From: Bilophila wadsworthia ATCC 49260
Lineage (GTDB): Bacteria; Desulfobacterota; Desulfovibrionia; Desulfovibrionales; Desulfovibrionaceae
Length of the DNA stretch: 64,000 bases
NCBI RefSeq assembly: GCF_000701705.1
Contig: NZ_JNJP01000003.1
Coordinates: forward strand, 1-64,000
Reading direction: 5' to 3'
The position numbers and the translations under genes were made by a program. Below the pieces are notes generated by a model. It was not told the DNA's origin, did no database searches, and was given only the letters and a program-made list of their open reading frames with translations. Within the stretch, counting starts at the first letter, position 1, and every line of letters starts with the position of its first letter. Shown here one piece after another: positions 51,032-59,545 of the stretch.

Positions 51032-51451
51032 ATGCCGTCTTACGAAGAAGTCCGTTACCATTTCAACCATCATGATCCGTTCGCCCGGCATATGGGCATC
51101 GAGCTCCTCGAAGTCGGGTCTGAGCATGGCGTGGCGATCATGCCGCTGGACGAGCGCCACCGCAACGGCATGGGCCACGCGCACGGCGGGGCCATTTTCG
51201 CGCTGGTGGACATGACGTTCGCCACGGTTTCCAATGCCGCCGGGCTCTATTGCGTCAACGCCCAGACGAACATTTCCTACCTCGAGCCGGGGCGCATCGG
51301 CCCCCTGCGCGGCGAAGCCCGCAAGATCCGCTCAGGCCGGAATCTGGGGACCTATGACGTCCGCATCACCGATTCGGACGGGACGCTGGTCGCCATCGCC
51401 ACCGTCACCGGGTTTATGACCAAATACCCCATTCAGCCGAAAGGCGCATAG
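51032..51451 (+). CDS. PaaI-type hot-dog thioesterase
   Basis: The protein has 139 residues. The hot-dog fold has the PaaI/4HBT signature HRNGMGHAHGGAIFALVDMTFA, with the Asn, Gly and His-Gly-Gly of the active site, and TNISYLEPGRIGPLRGEA. It should hydrolyse acyl-CoA, perhaps aryl- or phenylacetyl-CoA. AGGAGGG precedes the ATG. It is a single gene facing the ABC importer operon. Confidence 0.88.
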   Translation: MPSYEEVRYHFNHHDPFARHMGIELLEVGSEHGVAIMPLDERHRNGMGHAHGGAIFALVDMTFATVSNAAGLYCVNAQTNISYLEPGRIGPLRGEARKIRSGRNLGTYDVRITDSDGTLVAIATVTGFMTKYPIQPKGA

Positions 51452-51479
51452 CGCTACAGAGGGTGCGCCGACAACGGAG

Positions 51480-51513
51480 CAGCCCGTTCCCGAGCATGTG
51501 GGACGGGTTTTGT
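51480..51513 (+). terminator. Terminator of thioesterase gene
   Basis: GCCCGTTCCC and GGGACGGGT pair with one bulge around an 8-base loop, followed by TTTTGTC. Confidence 0.65.
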
Positions 51514-51533
51514 CGTGTCTGGCTTCCAGAAAT

Positions 51534-51562
51534 GAAAAAGGCGGGAGTTCCCCGCCTTTTCC
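51534..51562 (-). terminator. Terminator of ABC importer operon
   Basis: GGAAAAGGCGGGG / CCCGCCTTTTTC hairpin; on the minus strand the stem ends in a T-run and lies 21 bases past the stop of the last operon gene. Confidence 0.8.
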
Positions 51563-51582
51563 GGTTTGGCCGCCGCTACGGG

Positions 51583-52467
51583 TTATTTGTGCCCTTCCAT
51601 GCGGGGCTGGGCTTGATCCTGCCCGAGCTGGGAGTAGGCTTCGAGAAAATCCGCCGCGTTGACCGCTCCCGTGGCGAAGGACTTCATGGCTTCGTCGTGC
51701 AGCAGTTCCAGCACTTCGCGCTTGATGTCCACGTATTCGGGCATGGCCATCATGTCGAAGGTGCGCGGGCGGGGCAGGTTGACGTCCATGACCTTCTTGA
51801 CCTGGCAAGGCTGATTCGTCAGCACGACCAGACGGTCGGCAAGGAAAATGCCTTCCTCCAGCTCGGAGGTGACGAACAGGTTGGTCCCCCGGTGCTCCTC
51901 AAAAAGGCGCACGTAGTATTCCTGCATGAGGGCGCGGGTCATGGCGTCCAGACCGCGGAAGGGCTCGTCCATCATCATGACCTTCGGCTGGTTGATCATG
52001 GCGCGGACCAGTTCGGCGCGGCGCTGCATACCGCCCGAGAGCTGCGAGGGGTACTTGCTGCGGAAATCCTCGAGGCCGACCATTTCCAGCAGCTTCATGG
52101 TTGTGTTTTCGAGGTCCTTGCCGCTCAGCTCGCCGCGCACGCGGGGGCCGTAGCTGACGTTTTCGAACACGGTCATCCACGGGAACAGCGCGGTCTCCTG
52201 AAACACGACCAGACGGTCGGGTCCGGGGCCGGAGACTTTTTCCCCGTCAATGAGGATGCTGCCCGCGTCGGGCGTCTCATAGCCCGCCAGCATGTTGATG
52301 AGCGCCGACTTGCCGCAGCCCGACGGCCCGATGAGGACGGTGAGCTTGCTTTTTTCCAGCGTGAAGGAACAATCCTTGATGACTTCCTTATGCAGGGGGC
52401 CGATGCCGTAGCCTTTGCAGAGGTCGGCGATCTGCATTTCGCCGTATCCCATACCGATGTCGCTCAT
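51583..52467 (-). CDS. NitT/TauT ABC ATPase with missing switch histidine
   Basis: The protein has 294 residues of the SsuB/TauB/NrtD type. Walker A GPSGCGKS (47-54), Q-loop FQETALFPW, canonical signature LSGGM (143-147) and Walker B MMMDEP (164-169) are all present. However, the switch-loop His is replaced: FVTSELEEG has Ser at 201 where relatives have THD. The protein is about 30 residues longer than usual at the C-terminus. It is the last gene of an operon with a second, different ATPase gene; the pair is expected to form a heterodimer. It should power import of an anion such as a sulfonate. Confidence 0.9.
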   Translation of the reverse strand: MSDIGMGYGEMQIADLCKGYGIGPLHKEVIKDCSFTLEKSKLTVLIGPSGCGKSALINMLAGYETPDAGSILIDGEKVSGPGPDRLVVFQETALFPWMTVFENVSYGPRVRGELSGKDLENTTMKLLEMVGLEDFRSKYPSQLSGGMQRRAELVRAMINQPKVMMMDEPFRGLDAMTRALMQEYYVRLFEEHRGTNLFVTSELEEGIFLADRLVVLTNQPCQVKKVMDVNLPRPRTFDMMAMPEYVDIKREVLELLHDEAMKSFATGAVNAADFLEAYSQLGQDQAQPRMEGHK

Positions 52468-52479
52468 GGTCGCCTCTCT

Positions 52480-53256
52480 TTAGAATGTACGCAGCCACGG
52501 GGTCATGCGGGCGCCCGCGAAGCGGATGATGGCCGAACAGACGTATCCGGCTATGCCGATGCTCATCATGCCGATGATGATGACCGGGAATTCGCCCGCA
52601 ACGTAGGCGCTCCACGTCAGGTAGCCGAGGCCGGTGCGGCTGGCGATCATTTCGGCGGCGACCACGACGGCCCACGTCACGCCCATGCCGACGGTCATGC
52701 CGACGACGATGCTCGGAAGGCTGCCGGGAAGCAGGATGTGCCAGAACATGTCGGAACGCGAGGAACCGAGGGAGCGGGCGGCCCGCAGGTAGCGGGCGTC
52801 GATGCTGCGCACGCCGTCCACGATGTTGATCACGACGATGAAGAACGCCCCGAGGAAGGTAACGAAGACCATGCTCATTTCAGGGGTGGGCCAGAAGATG
52901 ACCGCGACCGGAACCCACGCCAGCGGCGGAACCGGGCGCATGATTTCGAACACAGGATAGATGAGGCTGTGCGCCGTCTTGCTGGCCCCGAGGAGCAGGC
53001 CCAGCGGGATGCCGATGGCCTGCGCGAGGACGAAGCCGCCCACGATGCGCATCATGCTGTCGCGCCACGAGATCCAGTAGAAGGCGTCGGTAAGCTGCTT
53101 GCCCATGGAGCCGATGACGGACGAGGGCGCGGGGACGTTGCCGATGATAGGCACGTGCAGGCGGGTGCAGATTTCCCAAACGACGGTGAACACGATGATG
53201 GATATGATGCCGCGCCGCGCGGTTGCGCTGCACAGGCTCTTTTTGATCGACGACAT
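52480..53256 (-). CDS. NitT/TauT ABC permease 2
   Basis: The protein has 258 residues with six membrane helices and the coupling EAA loop RAARSLGSSRSDMFWHILLPGSLPSIVVGM. PVPPLAWVPVAVIFWPTPEMSMVFVTFLGAFF is typical of TauC/SsuC. It differs clearly from permease 1 of the same operon, so the importer probably has two non-identical membrane subunits. It lies 14 bases after ATPase 1. Confidence 0.93.
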   Translation of the reverse strand: MSSIKKSLCSATARRGIISIIVFTVVWEICTRLHVPIIGNVPAPSSVIGSMGKQLTDAFYWISWRDSMMRIVGGFVLAQAIGIPLGLLLGASKTAHSLIYPVFEIMRPVPPLAWVPVAVIFWPTPEMSMVFVTFLGAFFIVVINIVDGVRSIDARYLRAARSLGSSRSDMFWHILLPGSLPSIVVGMTVGMGVTWAVVVAAEMIASRTGLGYLTWSAYVAGEFPVIIIGMMSIGIAGYVCSAIIRFAGARMTPWLRTF

Positions 53257-53270
53257 GGTGTCTCCTTCGG

Positions 53271-54107
53271 TTACATTTCCCGTTCGCCGGCCTTGAATGC
53301 CTTGAGGGCTTCCTCATGGACGGCGGAGATGCATTCTTCCTTCAGCCGCGTGTAGGTCGGCGAGGACAGCACGCGGAAGTCGCGGGGGCGGGGGATGTCC
53401 ACGTCGAGGATCTTTTTGATGGTCGCGGGGCGGGTGGTCATGATGTAGACCTTGCTCCCGAGGAAGATGGCCTCTTCAAGGTCGTGCGTGATGAAGAAGA
53501 CGGTGGTCTTGCTCCTATCGTACACCTGAAGCAGGAACTGGTGCACCACGGTCTTGGTCAGGGCGTCCATGGCCCGGAACGGCTCGTCGAGCAGGAGCAC
53601 GCGGGGGTTGTTCATCATGGCCCGGGCGATTTCCACGCGGCGGCGCATACCCGAGGAGATTTCGCTCGGGTAGTTGTTCTCGATGCCCATGAGGCCCATT
53701 TGGCCGAGCATCTCCATGGCCTTGTCCTCCGCCTCTTCCTTGCGCATGGCCTTCTGGACGATGGGCCCGAAGGTGACGTTCTCAAGCACGGTGAACCATG
53801 GGAACAGCGCGCCGTTCTGGAAGACCACGATGCGGTCGGAGCCGGGCTGCGCCTGCTTGTCGGCGGAGCAGAGCACTTCGCCGTCGAGGAGGATTTCTCC
53901 GCTGCTGATGCTGTGGAAGCCCGCGATGGCGTTGAGGAGGGTTGTTTTGCCGCATCCCGAAGGGCCGACGACCACGCAGAACTCGCCGGGGGCGATGTCC
54001 ATGGTGCAGCGGTCCACGGCAAGGACCTTGGCGCCGTCGGGATCGTATATCTTGCTGACGTTGTTGATCTGGATGTGCCCGCGCGTGGGCGTTTCGTTGC
54101 CGCTCAT
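53271..54107 (-). CDS. NitT/TauT ABC ATPase with degenerate signature
   Basis: The protein has 278 residues. Walker A GPSGCGKTT (48-56), Q-loop FQNGALFPW, Walker B LLLDEP with catalytic Glu176 and the switch His208 (FITHDLEEA) are intact. The ABC signature reads ISSGM (150-154), where close relatives have LSGGM. It pairs with the other ATPase of the operon. The ATG overlaps the permease 1 stop (ATGA). The longer frame to 54308 is not used. Confidence 0.92.
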   Translation of the reverse strand: MSGNETPTRGHIQINNVSKIYDPDGAKVLAVDRCTMDIAPGEFCVVVGPSGCGKTTLLNAIAGFHSISSGEILLDGEVLCSADKQAQPGSDRIVVFQNGALFPWFTVLENVTFGPIVQKAMRKEEAEDKAMEMLGQMGLMGIENNYPSEISSGMRRRVEIARAMMNNPRVLLLDEPFRAMDALTKTVVHQFLLQVYDRSKTTVFFITHDLEEAIFLGSKVYIMTTRPATIKKILDVDIPRPRDFRVLSSPTYTRLKEECISAVHEEALKAFKAGEREM

Positions 54108-54973
54108 CGTACTTCCTCCCTGACCTTCCACTGCATGAGGCGGTTGCCTATCATACGGATGAGCAAGCTGCTCAACGAGCCGATGACGCCGAGCGTGATC
54201 ATGGCGATGATGATCACGGGGTATTGCACCAGCATAAACGAGTTCCAGATGAGGTAGCCGAGGCCGTATTCGCCCGCGAGCATTTCGCCCGCGACCAGCG
54301 AGAACCACGCGTACCCCATGCTGATCTGAAGGCCGGTGAAGATGAACGGCATGGCGCCCGGCAGGATGACCTTGAAGAATACGTCGCGGGGCCGTGCGCC
54401 GAGTGAGCGGGCCGCGCGGAAATAGGATTCGTCGATGGACTCCACGCCGAGCAGGGTGTTGAGCACCGTGGCGAAGTAGGAACCGAGGAACGTCAGGAAC
54501 ACGATGGACGCCTCACGTCCGGGCCACATCAGGATCGCCAGCGGGACCCATGCCAGCATGGGGATGGGGCGCAGGGTTTCGAGCAGCGGGAAGGAGTAGT
54601 CCTTGAACGTCTTGTTCCAGCCCATGAACAGGCCGGTGGGCACGCCGAGGAGCGTGGCGAGCATGAAGGCCTGGAATACGCGCCAGACGCTGATGCCGAT
54701 GTGGGCGTAATAGTCGCTGGTATAGATGGAGATCCCGTAGATGGGGTCTTTGGAGACCCATTCCTGGAAGCTGGCCACGGGGCCGGGGAGCTTTTCAAAA
54801 TAGGGCAGCTGGAAATATTCCGTCGTCAGGTACCAGAAGAGTACGAAGGCCACCAGACCGAGCGCGTTCAGGTATGGGGTCGGACTCTTCAGCCAGAGTT
54901 TCGTATTCGCCAGCGTCACTTCCCAGGCGCTTGGGCCTTTGGTCGTCTGGCGTTGCATGATGGCTTGGCTCAT
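54104..54973 (-). CDS. NitT/TauT ABC permease 1
   Basis: The protein has 289 residues with six membrane helices. The EAA loop is RAARSLGARPRDVFFKVILPGAMPFIFTGL, and LRPIPMLAWVPLAILMWPGREASIVFLTFLGSYF is the TauC/SsuC hallmark. The N-terminus has an extra 30-residue hydrophilic arm before the first helix. It lies 149 bases after the binding-protein gene, separated by a hairpin. Confidence 0.93.
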   Translation of the reverse strand: MSQAIMQRQTTKGPSAWEVTLANTKLWLKSPTPYLNALGLVAFVLFWYLTTEYFQLPYFEKLPGPVASFQEWVSKDPIYGISIYTSDYYAHIGISVWRVFQAFMLATLLGVPTGLFMGWNKTFKDYSFPLLETLRPIPMLAWVPLAILMWPGREASIVFLTFLGSYFATVLNTLLGVESIDESYFRAARSLGARPRDVFFKVILPGAMPFIFTGLQISMGYAWFSLVAGEMLAGEYGLGYLIWNSFMLVQYPVIIIAMITLGVIGSLSSLLIRMIGNRLMQWKVREEVR

Positions 54974-55082
54974 GGGGTTCCCCTCGGGGTTGGGGTGGGT
55001 TCAGCTTTGTGAAAAGCCCGTTTGAGGCGCAGGGGCTGAGACGCCGCCCTCAGGGGAGGGCCCGCCGCAAACGGTTTTCGTT

Positions 55083-55113
55083 GCGGTTCCGCTCCGGCGG
55101 GGAACGGAACCGC
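55083..55113 (-). terminator. Intra-operon hairpin after binding-protein gene
   Basis: GCGGTTCCG and CGGAACCGC form a perfect 9-bp stem with a 13-base loop just past the binding-protein stop. No T-run follows. It is probably a 3' stabiliser or partial terminator that makes more binding protein than permease. Confidence 0.55.
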
Positions 55114-55122
55114 TGGGACCGG

Positions 55123-56235
55123 TTAGTTCTTGAAGGGGCAGTCGGCCGCCTTGGCACCCTTGATCACGCCGAGGGCGGCGTCGGGGCTGGCGGGAGCGTA
55201 TCCGGCTTCCTTGAAGACTTCGCGGGCGAGCGTGTCGTCGACGGTGCCGTCGGGGAGCTTTTCCATGCTGATGATCTTGGACTTGAAGAGGAAGGGCGCG
55301 ACTTCAACGATGTTGGCGTTTTCACGGTCGCCGAAATAGAAGTTCTTCCATTCGCGGACGGGGTCGGAACTGTCGGAGGGGACGAGGCCGTAGATGGAGT
55401 ACCACAGCACGTTCTTCGGGATGCCGGTGGCGTACTTGGAAACCATATTGATGACGTTTTCCCAGTTGGCGGGATCGAGCATGTAGCGCTGTGCTTCGAG
55501 TTCGGCGCGCAGGTAGCCCTTGGCCACGTCGCGGTGGTTCTTCACAAAGTCGGCGCGCATGTTCAGGATGCCGAGGTCGGGGTTGTCGCAGGCGCTGCCG
55601 TCGGCCACGATGCGGGCGGTGCCTTCGCCTACGTCAGTGGCGATACGGGACAGGGTGGGCTCCCACAGGGAGGCGGCGTCGATCTTGCCGATGCGGAAGT
55701 TGGTGGCGATGACTTCGATGGACTGGTTCAGGTATTCGCCCGGCTTCACGTTATACTTTTCAAAGAAACGGCGGAGGTACTGGTCGGACGCGCTGCCCTT
55801 GGGGGCGGCGATGATCTTGCCGTCGAGCCAGCGGGCGACTTCTTCGTTGCTCTTGAATTCGGGGGCGTCCTTGCGGACCACGACGAGCGAGCAGCGGGTG
55901 CCCTTGGACATGCCGAGGGTGGCGACCATCTTGATTTCCGCCTGCTTCGGCTTGGAGCAGAGGATGGTGGCGGGCATGACGCTCATGTAGCCGACCTGCG
56001 CCTTGTTCGCCAGCATGTTGTTGGCGACGACGGTGCCTTGCAGGGCGGGCTGAAATTCGATTTCCGTACCGGCGGGGGTATACTTCTTCCAGAGCCCCAG
56101 TTCGGCGTTGACGATGGCCTGATAGGAGATGGTGTCATAGGGCTGGAAGCCGACGACGAACTTTTCCGCAGCGGCGGGGGAGGCGAGCAGACCGAGGGAG
56201 AGCGCGAGCGTTCCGAGAAGAGACTTGATCTTCAT
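55123..56235 (-). CDS. NitT/TauT ABC substrate-binding protein
   Basis: The protein has 370 residues. A signal peptide (MKIKSLLGTLALSLGLLASPAAA) precedes an SsuA/TauA-type fold: EKFVVGFQPYDTISYQAIVNAELGLWKKYTPAGTEIEFQPALQGTVVANNMLANKAQVGYMSVMPAT, then KIDAASLWEPTLSRIA. It captures the substrate of the two-permease importer. The exact ligand (taurine, another sulfonate, nitrate-like or an aromatic anion) cannot be told. The frame is open to 56514, but the signal peptide fixes the ATG at 56235. Confidence 0.92.
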   Translation of the reverse strand: MKIKSLLGTLALSLGLLASPAAAEKFVVGFQPYDTISYQAIVNAELGLWKKYTPAGTEIEFQPALQGTVVANNMLANKAQVGYMSVMPATILCSKPKQAEIKMVATLGMSKGTRCSLVVVRKDAPEFKSNEEVARWLDGKIIAAPKGSASDQYLRRFFEKYNVKPGEYLNQSIEVIATNFRIGKIDAASLWEPTLSRIATDVGEGTARIVADGSACDNPDLGILNMRADFVKNHRDVAKGYLRAELEAQRYMLDPANWENVINMVSKYATGIPKNVLWYSIYGLVPSDSSDPVREWKNFYFGDRENANIVEVAPFLFKSKIISMEKLPDGTVDDTLAREVFKEAGYAPASPDAALGVIKGAKAADCPFKN

Positions 56236-56465
56236 GGCTGTTTCCTGTCGTAAAGCGTCACAGTGTGGATGCGGGGCATCCGGGACGTACCGCGTTCTTC
56301 CGCCAGGCGGCCAGCCTGAGGCGAAGGGACGAGCGCCGAGAGACGGAGGCTTTGCGGAAAAGCCCGTCGGGCGGAACGGCACATCCGGACCGGAATCGAC
56401 ATGGGAAAACAAGGCGCGTGGAGGGAACGGCCCCCAAGAGGAGACGAAAGGCCGTTCCCGGTCCG

Positions 56466-56861
56466 CTAGGCGGACGCGGGGGGAGGCAGGGGAAAGGCGA
56501 CGAGGCCGCGCCAAGAGGGGAGGAGGGCCGAGACGGCTTCACTGAGCCGGACAGGAGGTTCCGGCTGAAGCATGGGGGAAAGTCCGCTCAGGGCAAAGGG
56601 CGGCTGAGAACCGCGGGTCTTCTTCTGAAACGATTTCTCGGCAGGCGCTGGGAGCTCGTCCGGCTGGCCTTTGAGCACAGCGGGCAGCCGGTTGTCCAGC
56701 AACTCGGCGGCGGGAGCCATTTCCGCATGATGGGTGGGGCGTACGTTCAGTTCCCTTTCCGCTCCCGCGAGCAACATCCCGCCCGCCGCGAACAGGAGCA
56801 ACGCGGCGACCTGCACGAACACCGTGCGGAAAAGCGAGAGTCTTTCGGAAGCGTATCGCAT
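56466..56861 (-). CDS. Hypothetical membrane-anchored protein
   Basis: The protein has 131 residues. One N-terminal membrane helix (TVFVQVAALLLFAAGGMLLAG, about 12-32) is followed by a soluble, proline-rich periplasmic tail ending in PLPPPASA. I recognise no family. AGGGA lies eight bases before the ATG. It precedes the binding-protein gene of the ABC importer on the same strand by 230 bases, so it may be the first gene of that operon or a separate unit. Confidence 0.55.
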   Translation of the reverse strand: MRYASERLSLFRTVFVQVAALLLFAAGGMLLAGAERELNVRPTHHAEMAPAAELLDNRLPAVLKGQPDELPAPAEKSFQKKTRGSQPPFALSGLSPMLQPEPPVRLSEAVSALLPSWRGLVAFPLPPPASA

Positions 56862-57416
56862 ACATCATTCCCTTGTTCAGAAGACGCCTGAACGGTTGGG
56901 CTGTATGGGGACTATGGACGCCTGTGCCTCAAAGGACTTTGTTCCTGTGAGAACAAGAGAGCACGTTTTTCGAGTGGGTGTCAATGGGCTTTGGCAGGCA
57001 TATGCATAGGTTAGGAGCTTTAACGTACTCATTCTGAGAGGTATAAAAGCAATAGCGGCGCTTCACCATAAGGGGTATAAGGCATATGGATTATCAATCA
57101 AATCATATGAATAAAATGAGGTAACTTTTTGTATACATTCGACAAAAATCATTTACGAATTGGAAATTTTTTTTGATCTGCCGTGCCGACTGTATGGGGA
57201 TTGGAATTATCATTTTATATTATATTGATATTTATAGTGAAAATATTTTGTGAATAAAAAGGCATGTGCTCCCGCGAGCAGGTCCTGCCAGTTCTAATCC
57301 GTTTGGGTACGCGGAAATACAGCTTTCCGCACACCGCGAGGCGGCAAACATGGGTTGGGGGCCGCAAATGAAGGCGATTTGAAAAAAGAGAGCGGAGCAC
57401 CGGACGGGAAAGCCTT
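56862..57416. other. Intergenic region with operator-like palindrome and AT-rich part
   Basis: No gene is seen. A perfect inverted repeat is at 56939-56956. Bases 57010-57260 are AT-rich, likely promoter DNA. Confidence 0.45.
56939..56956. promoter_or_regulatory. Operator-like inverted repeat
   Basis: TTGTTC-CTGTGA-GAACAA is a perfect 6-bp inverted repeat with a 6-base spacer. A minus-strand TTGACA (56984-56979) lies 22 bases upstream, so the repeat would cover the -10 area of a promoter for the ABC operon. The -10 itself is poor. Confidence 0.4.
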
Positions 57417-57490
57417 TCGTGTAGCCGAGGGAACGGGATTGGAACCCGCATATACGGGAGGCTAGTTGTATCACATATCCGCCAGCGCAT
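57417..57490 (-). other. tRNA-like remnant
   Basis: On the minus strand GCGGGTTCCAATCCCGT resembles a T-arm and is followed by TCCCTCGGCTACA, an acceptor-like 3' end. Upstream TGGCGGA...ACTAGCCTC resembles a tRNA-Leu D-arm region. The anticodon arm and a matching 5' acceptor strand are not there. It may be a decayed tRNA or an attachment-site scar. Confidence 0.3.
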
Positions 57491-57652
57491 GGCAGCGTAC
57501 GGAACGCTGCCCGATTCATTATGGAACCTGCTGCATGTGAATGTGCTCTCATAGGGGAAGGCTCTTGGGCGGTTTCCCAAGAACCGCATGGAGAAACAGC
57601 CCTCCCTTGAGGCGGGAAGGCTGTCCGTTCATAGCGGAACACCCCGTCCGCG

Positions 57653-59545
57653 CTAAGCTTGTTCCTGGGTATCCGTTTGCTGCGGGTACAGCCACGTCTG
57701 GAGCATGGAACAGATCTGCTCGATGTCCACAGGCTTGCCCAAATGCCCATTCATACCGGAACACAGGGAGCGCTCGACGTCTTCCGCAAAGACGCTGGCG
57801 GACAGTGCGAAAATGGGGATGCTGGCGGCGTCTTCACGGGGCAGCGCACGGATGGTCCGGGCCGCGTCAAGGCCATCCATGATCGGCATTTGTATATCCA
57901 TGAGGATCGCGGCGTATTCCCCCGGAGCGGAACGCTCAAACAGGTCCACGGCCACCTTGCCGTTCTCGGCGTGGACGACCCTCAGGTTTATGTAGCCAAG
58001 CAGATTTTCAAGGACTTCAGCATTCAATCCGTCATCTTCGGCAAGGAGGAGCGTCTCTCCACGGAAGAGACAGCGCTCCTCCGCGTTTTCTCCGGCTGTA
58101 TCGTGTTTTTCTGCCGTTTCGGTGCGCTCCAGAGGGATATCCACGGTGAAGCGCGTTCCCTTGCCCAGTTCGCTGTCCACAGCGATGGAGCCTCCCATCA
58201 AAGCAGTCAGGTTGCCGATAATGGCAAGCCCCAGCCCGCTCCCCGACCTTTTCCGCCGGGGGGCGGCATCTTGCTCGAAGGGGAGGAACATCCGTTTCTG
58301 GAAGGCATTGCTCATGCCGATCCCGTTGTCTGAGACGATGAAGCGCACAGTCTCCTGCCGCCCCGTACGCCGTAACGATTCGACGCGGAGGGTCACTTTC
58401 CCGTTTTCATCCACGAATTTAAGGGCGTTGGATAAAAGGTTCATCAGTATCTGCTTGAGCCGCATGGGATCGCCGACATACATCCGTCCGACGCGGGGAT
58501 CGACGGACGTTTCGAAAACAATGCCCTTGGCTGTGGCGCTGCTGGAGGTGAACAGCGTCACATCGTCAATGATCCCAGCAAGATCAAATGGTTCTGAGGC
58601 CAATTGCATCTTGCCGCTTTCGATTTTGGAAACGTCAAGGATGTCATTGACCAAGGAAAGCTGGAACTGGGAGGCGAGGGCTATTTTGTCTATGCATTCG
58701 TTGAGGCGTTCAGGATCGCCGGCGTTCTTTTTGGCGATTGCGGTCAGGCCTATGATGGCGCTCATGGGCGTGCGGATATCATGGGACATGCGTGACAAGA
58801 AAACGCTTTTGGCCCGATTGGCTTCTTCGGCCTGCTCTTTTTTGCGGTTGATTTGGAACGTGGCTCCGCCGATGCCGAGCACGCCGATAAACCCGATCAA
58901 GCCGAATGTCAGCCCAACCATACTGTTGCGTTGCTCAACCGAGGCAAGGATGGGAAAGGCGGAAATGGATACGCTGATGCCGCCGAGCACGTCCCCGATT
59001 TTGTTTCTCTGATGGCATTGCAGGCAGCTTTCCTCCGCCCGCAGCGGTGCCATATAACGGTAATACGCACCCCTCCGTCCCGGAACAAGCTGAAACCGCT
59101 CGGTCTTTCCCGCATCGAAGTCGAGCAGGGCACTCGTTTCCCATTGGTCGGGGCGGTTTTGCGGGCGTTTGGGGGACAAGCCGCAAATATGGAAGTTCAT
59201 CGTCTTGGACTGGAAGCGTTCCGCGATTTGCCGGGTCATATAGGCTGGATTGAACCTGACAAGCCGCCGCCCGTCCGCGGTGAGGAGCGTGCGCTGATCT
59301 TCGGGAAGCCACGGGTTGGGCTGGCAATTGGGCTGTTCGGTGGCCCAGACGCCGCCCCGGTCGGCATTCCAGCCGCGTGTATTCACGATGCTGGAAAAGA
59401 GGGTCCTGGTCTGGATCTGCGCCAGCTCTGTGGCATTTTCATCTTCACGCTGCACGGTCCATTGAAAAAGCGCGAAGAGCAGAAGGCACCAGAGCAAGCT
59501 CAACAGGAGAGGAAGTCGCAGCACATGCCAGCGTAGAGCAATCAT
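57653..59545 (-). CDS. Hybrid histidine kinase with periplasmic c-heme-type sensor (DUF3365)
   Basis: The protein has 630 residues. Membrane helix 1 (about 7-29) precedes a periplasmic Tll0287/DUF3365-like domain with one heme-binding motif CLQCH (174-178). Membrane helix 2 (about 208-231) follows. HisKA has His255 (SRMSHDIRTPMSAIIG); HATPase has NLLSNALKFV, DNGIGM and GSGLGLAI. The C-terminal receiver (about 500-620) has phospho-Asp in AAILMDIQMPIMDG. The c-heme suggests it senses redox state or a gas outside the cytoplasm. No response-regulator gene is adjacent, so its output partner lies elsewhere. Confidence 0.92.
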   Translation of the reverse strand: MIALRWHVLRLPLLLSLLWCLLLFALFQWTVQREDENATELAQIQTRTLFSSIVNTRGWNADRGGVWATEQPNCQPNPWLPEDQRTLLTADGRRLVRFNPAYMTRQIAERFQSKTMNFHICGLSPKRPQNRPDQWETSALLDFDAGKTERFQLVPGRRGAYYRYMAPLRAEESCLQCHQRNKIGDVLGGISVSISAFPILASVEQRNSMVGLTFGLIGFIGVLGIGGATFQINRKKEQAEEANRAKSVFLSRMSHDIRTPMSAIIGLTAIAKKNAGDPERLNECIDKIALASQFQLSLVNDILDVSKIESGKMQLASEPFDLAGIIDDVTLFTSSSATAKGIVFETSVDPRVGRMYVGDPMRLKQILMNLLSNALKFVDENGKVTLRVESLRRTGRQETVRFIVSDNGIGMSNAFQKRMFLPFEQDAAPRRKRSGSGLGLAIIGNLTALMGGSIAVDSELGKGTRFTVDIPLERTETAEKHDTAGENAEERCLFRGETLLLAEDDGLNAEVLENLLGYINLRVVHAENGKVAVDLFERSAPGEYAAILMDIQMPIMDGLDAARTIRALPREDAASIPIFALSASVFAEDVERSLCSGMNGHLGKPVDIEQICSMLQTWLYPQQTDTQEQA

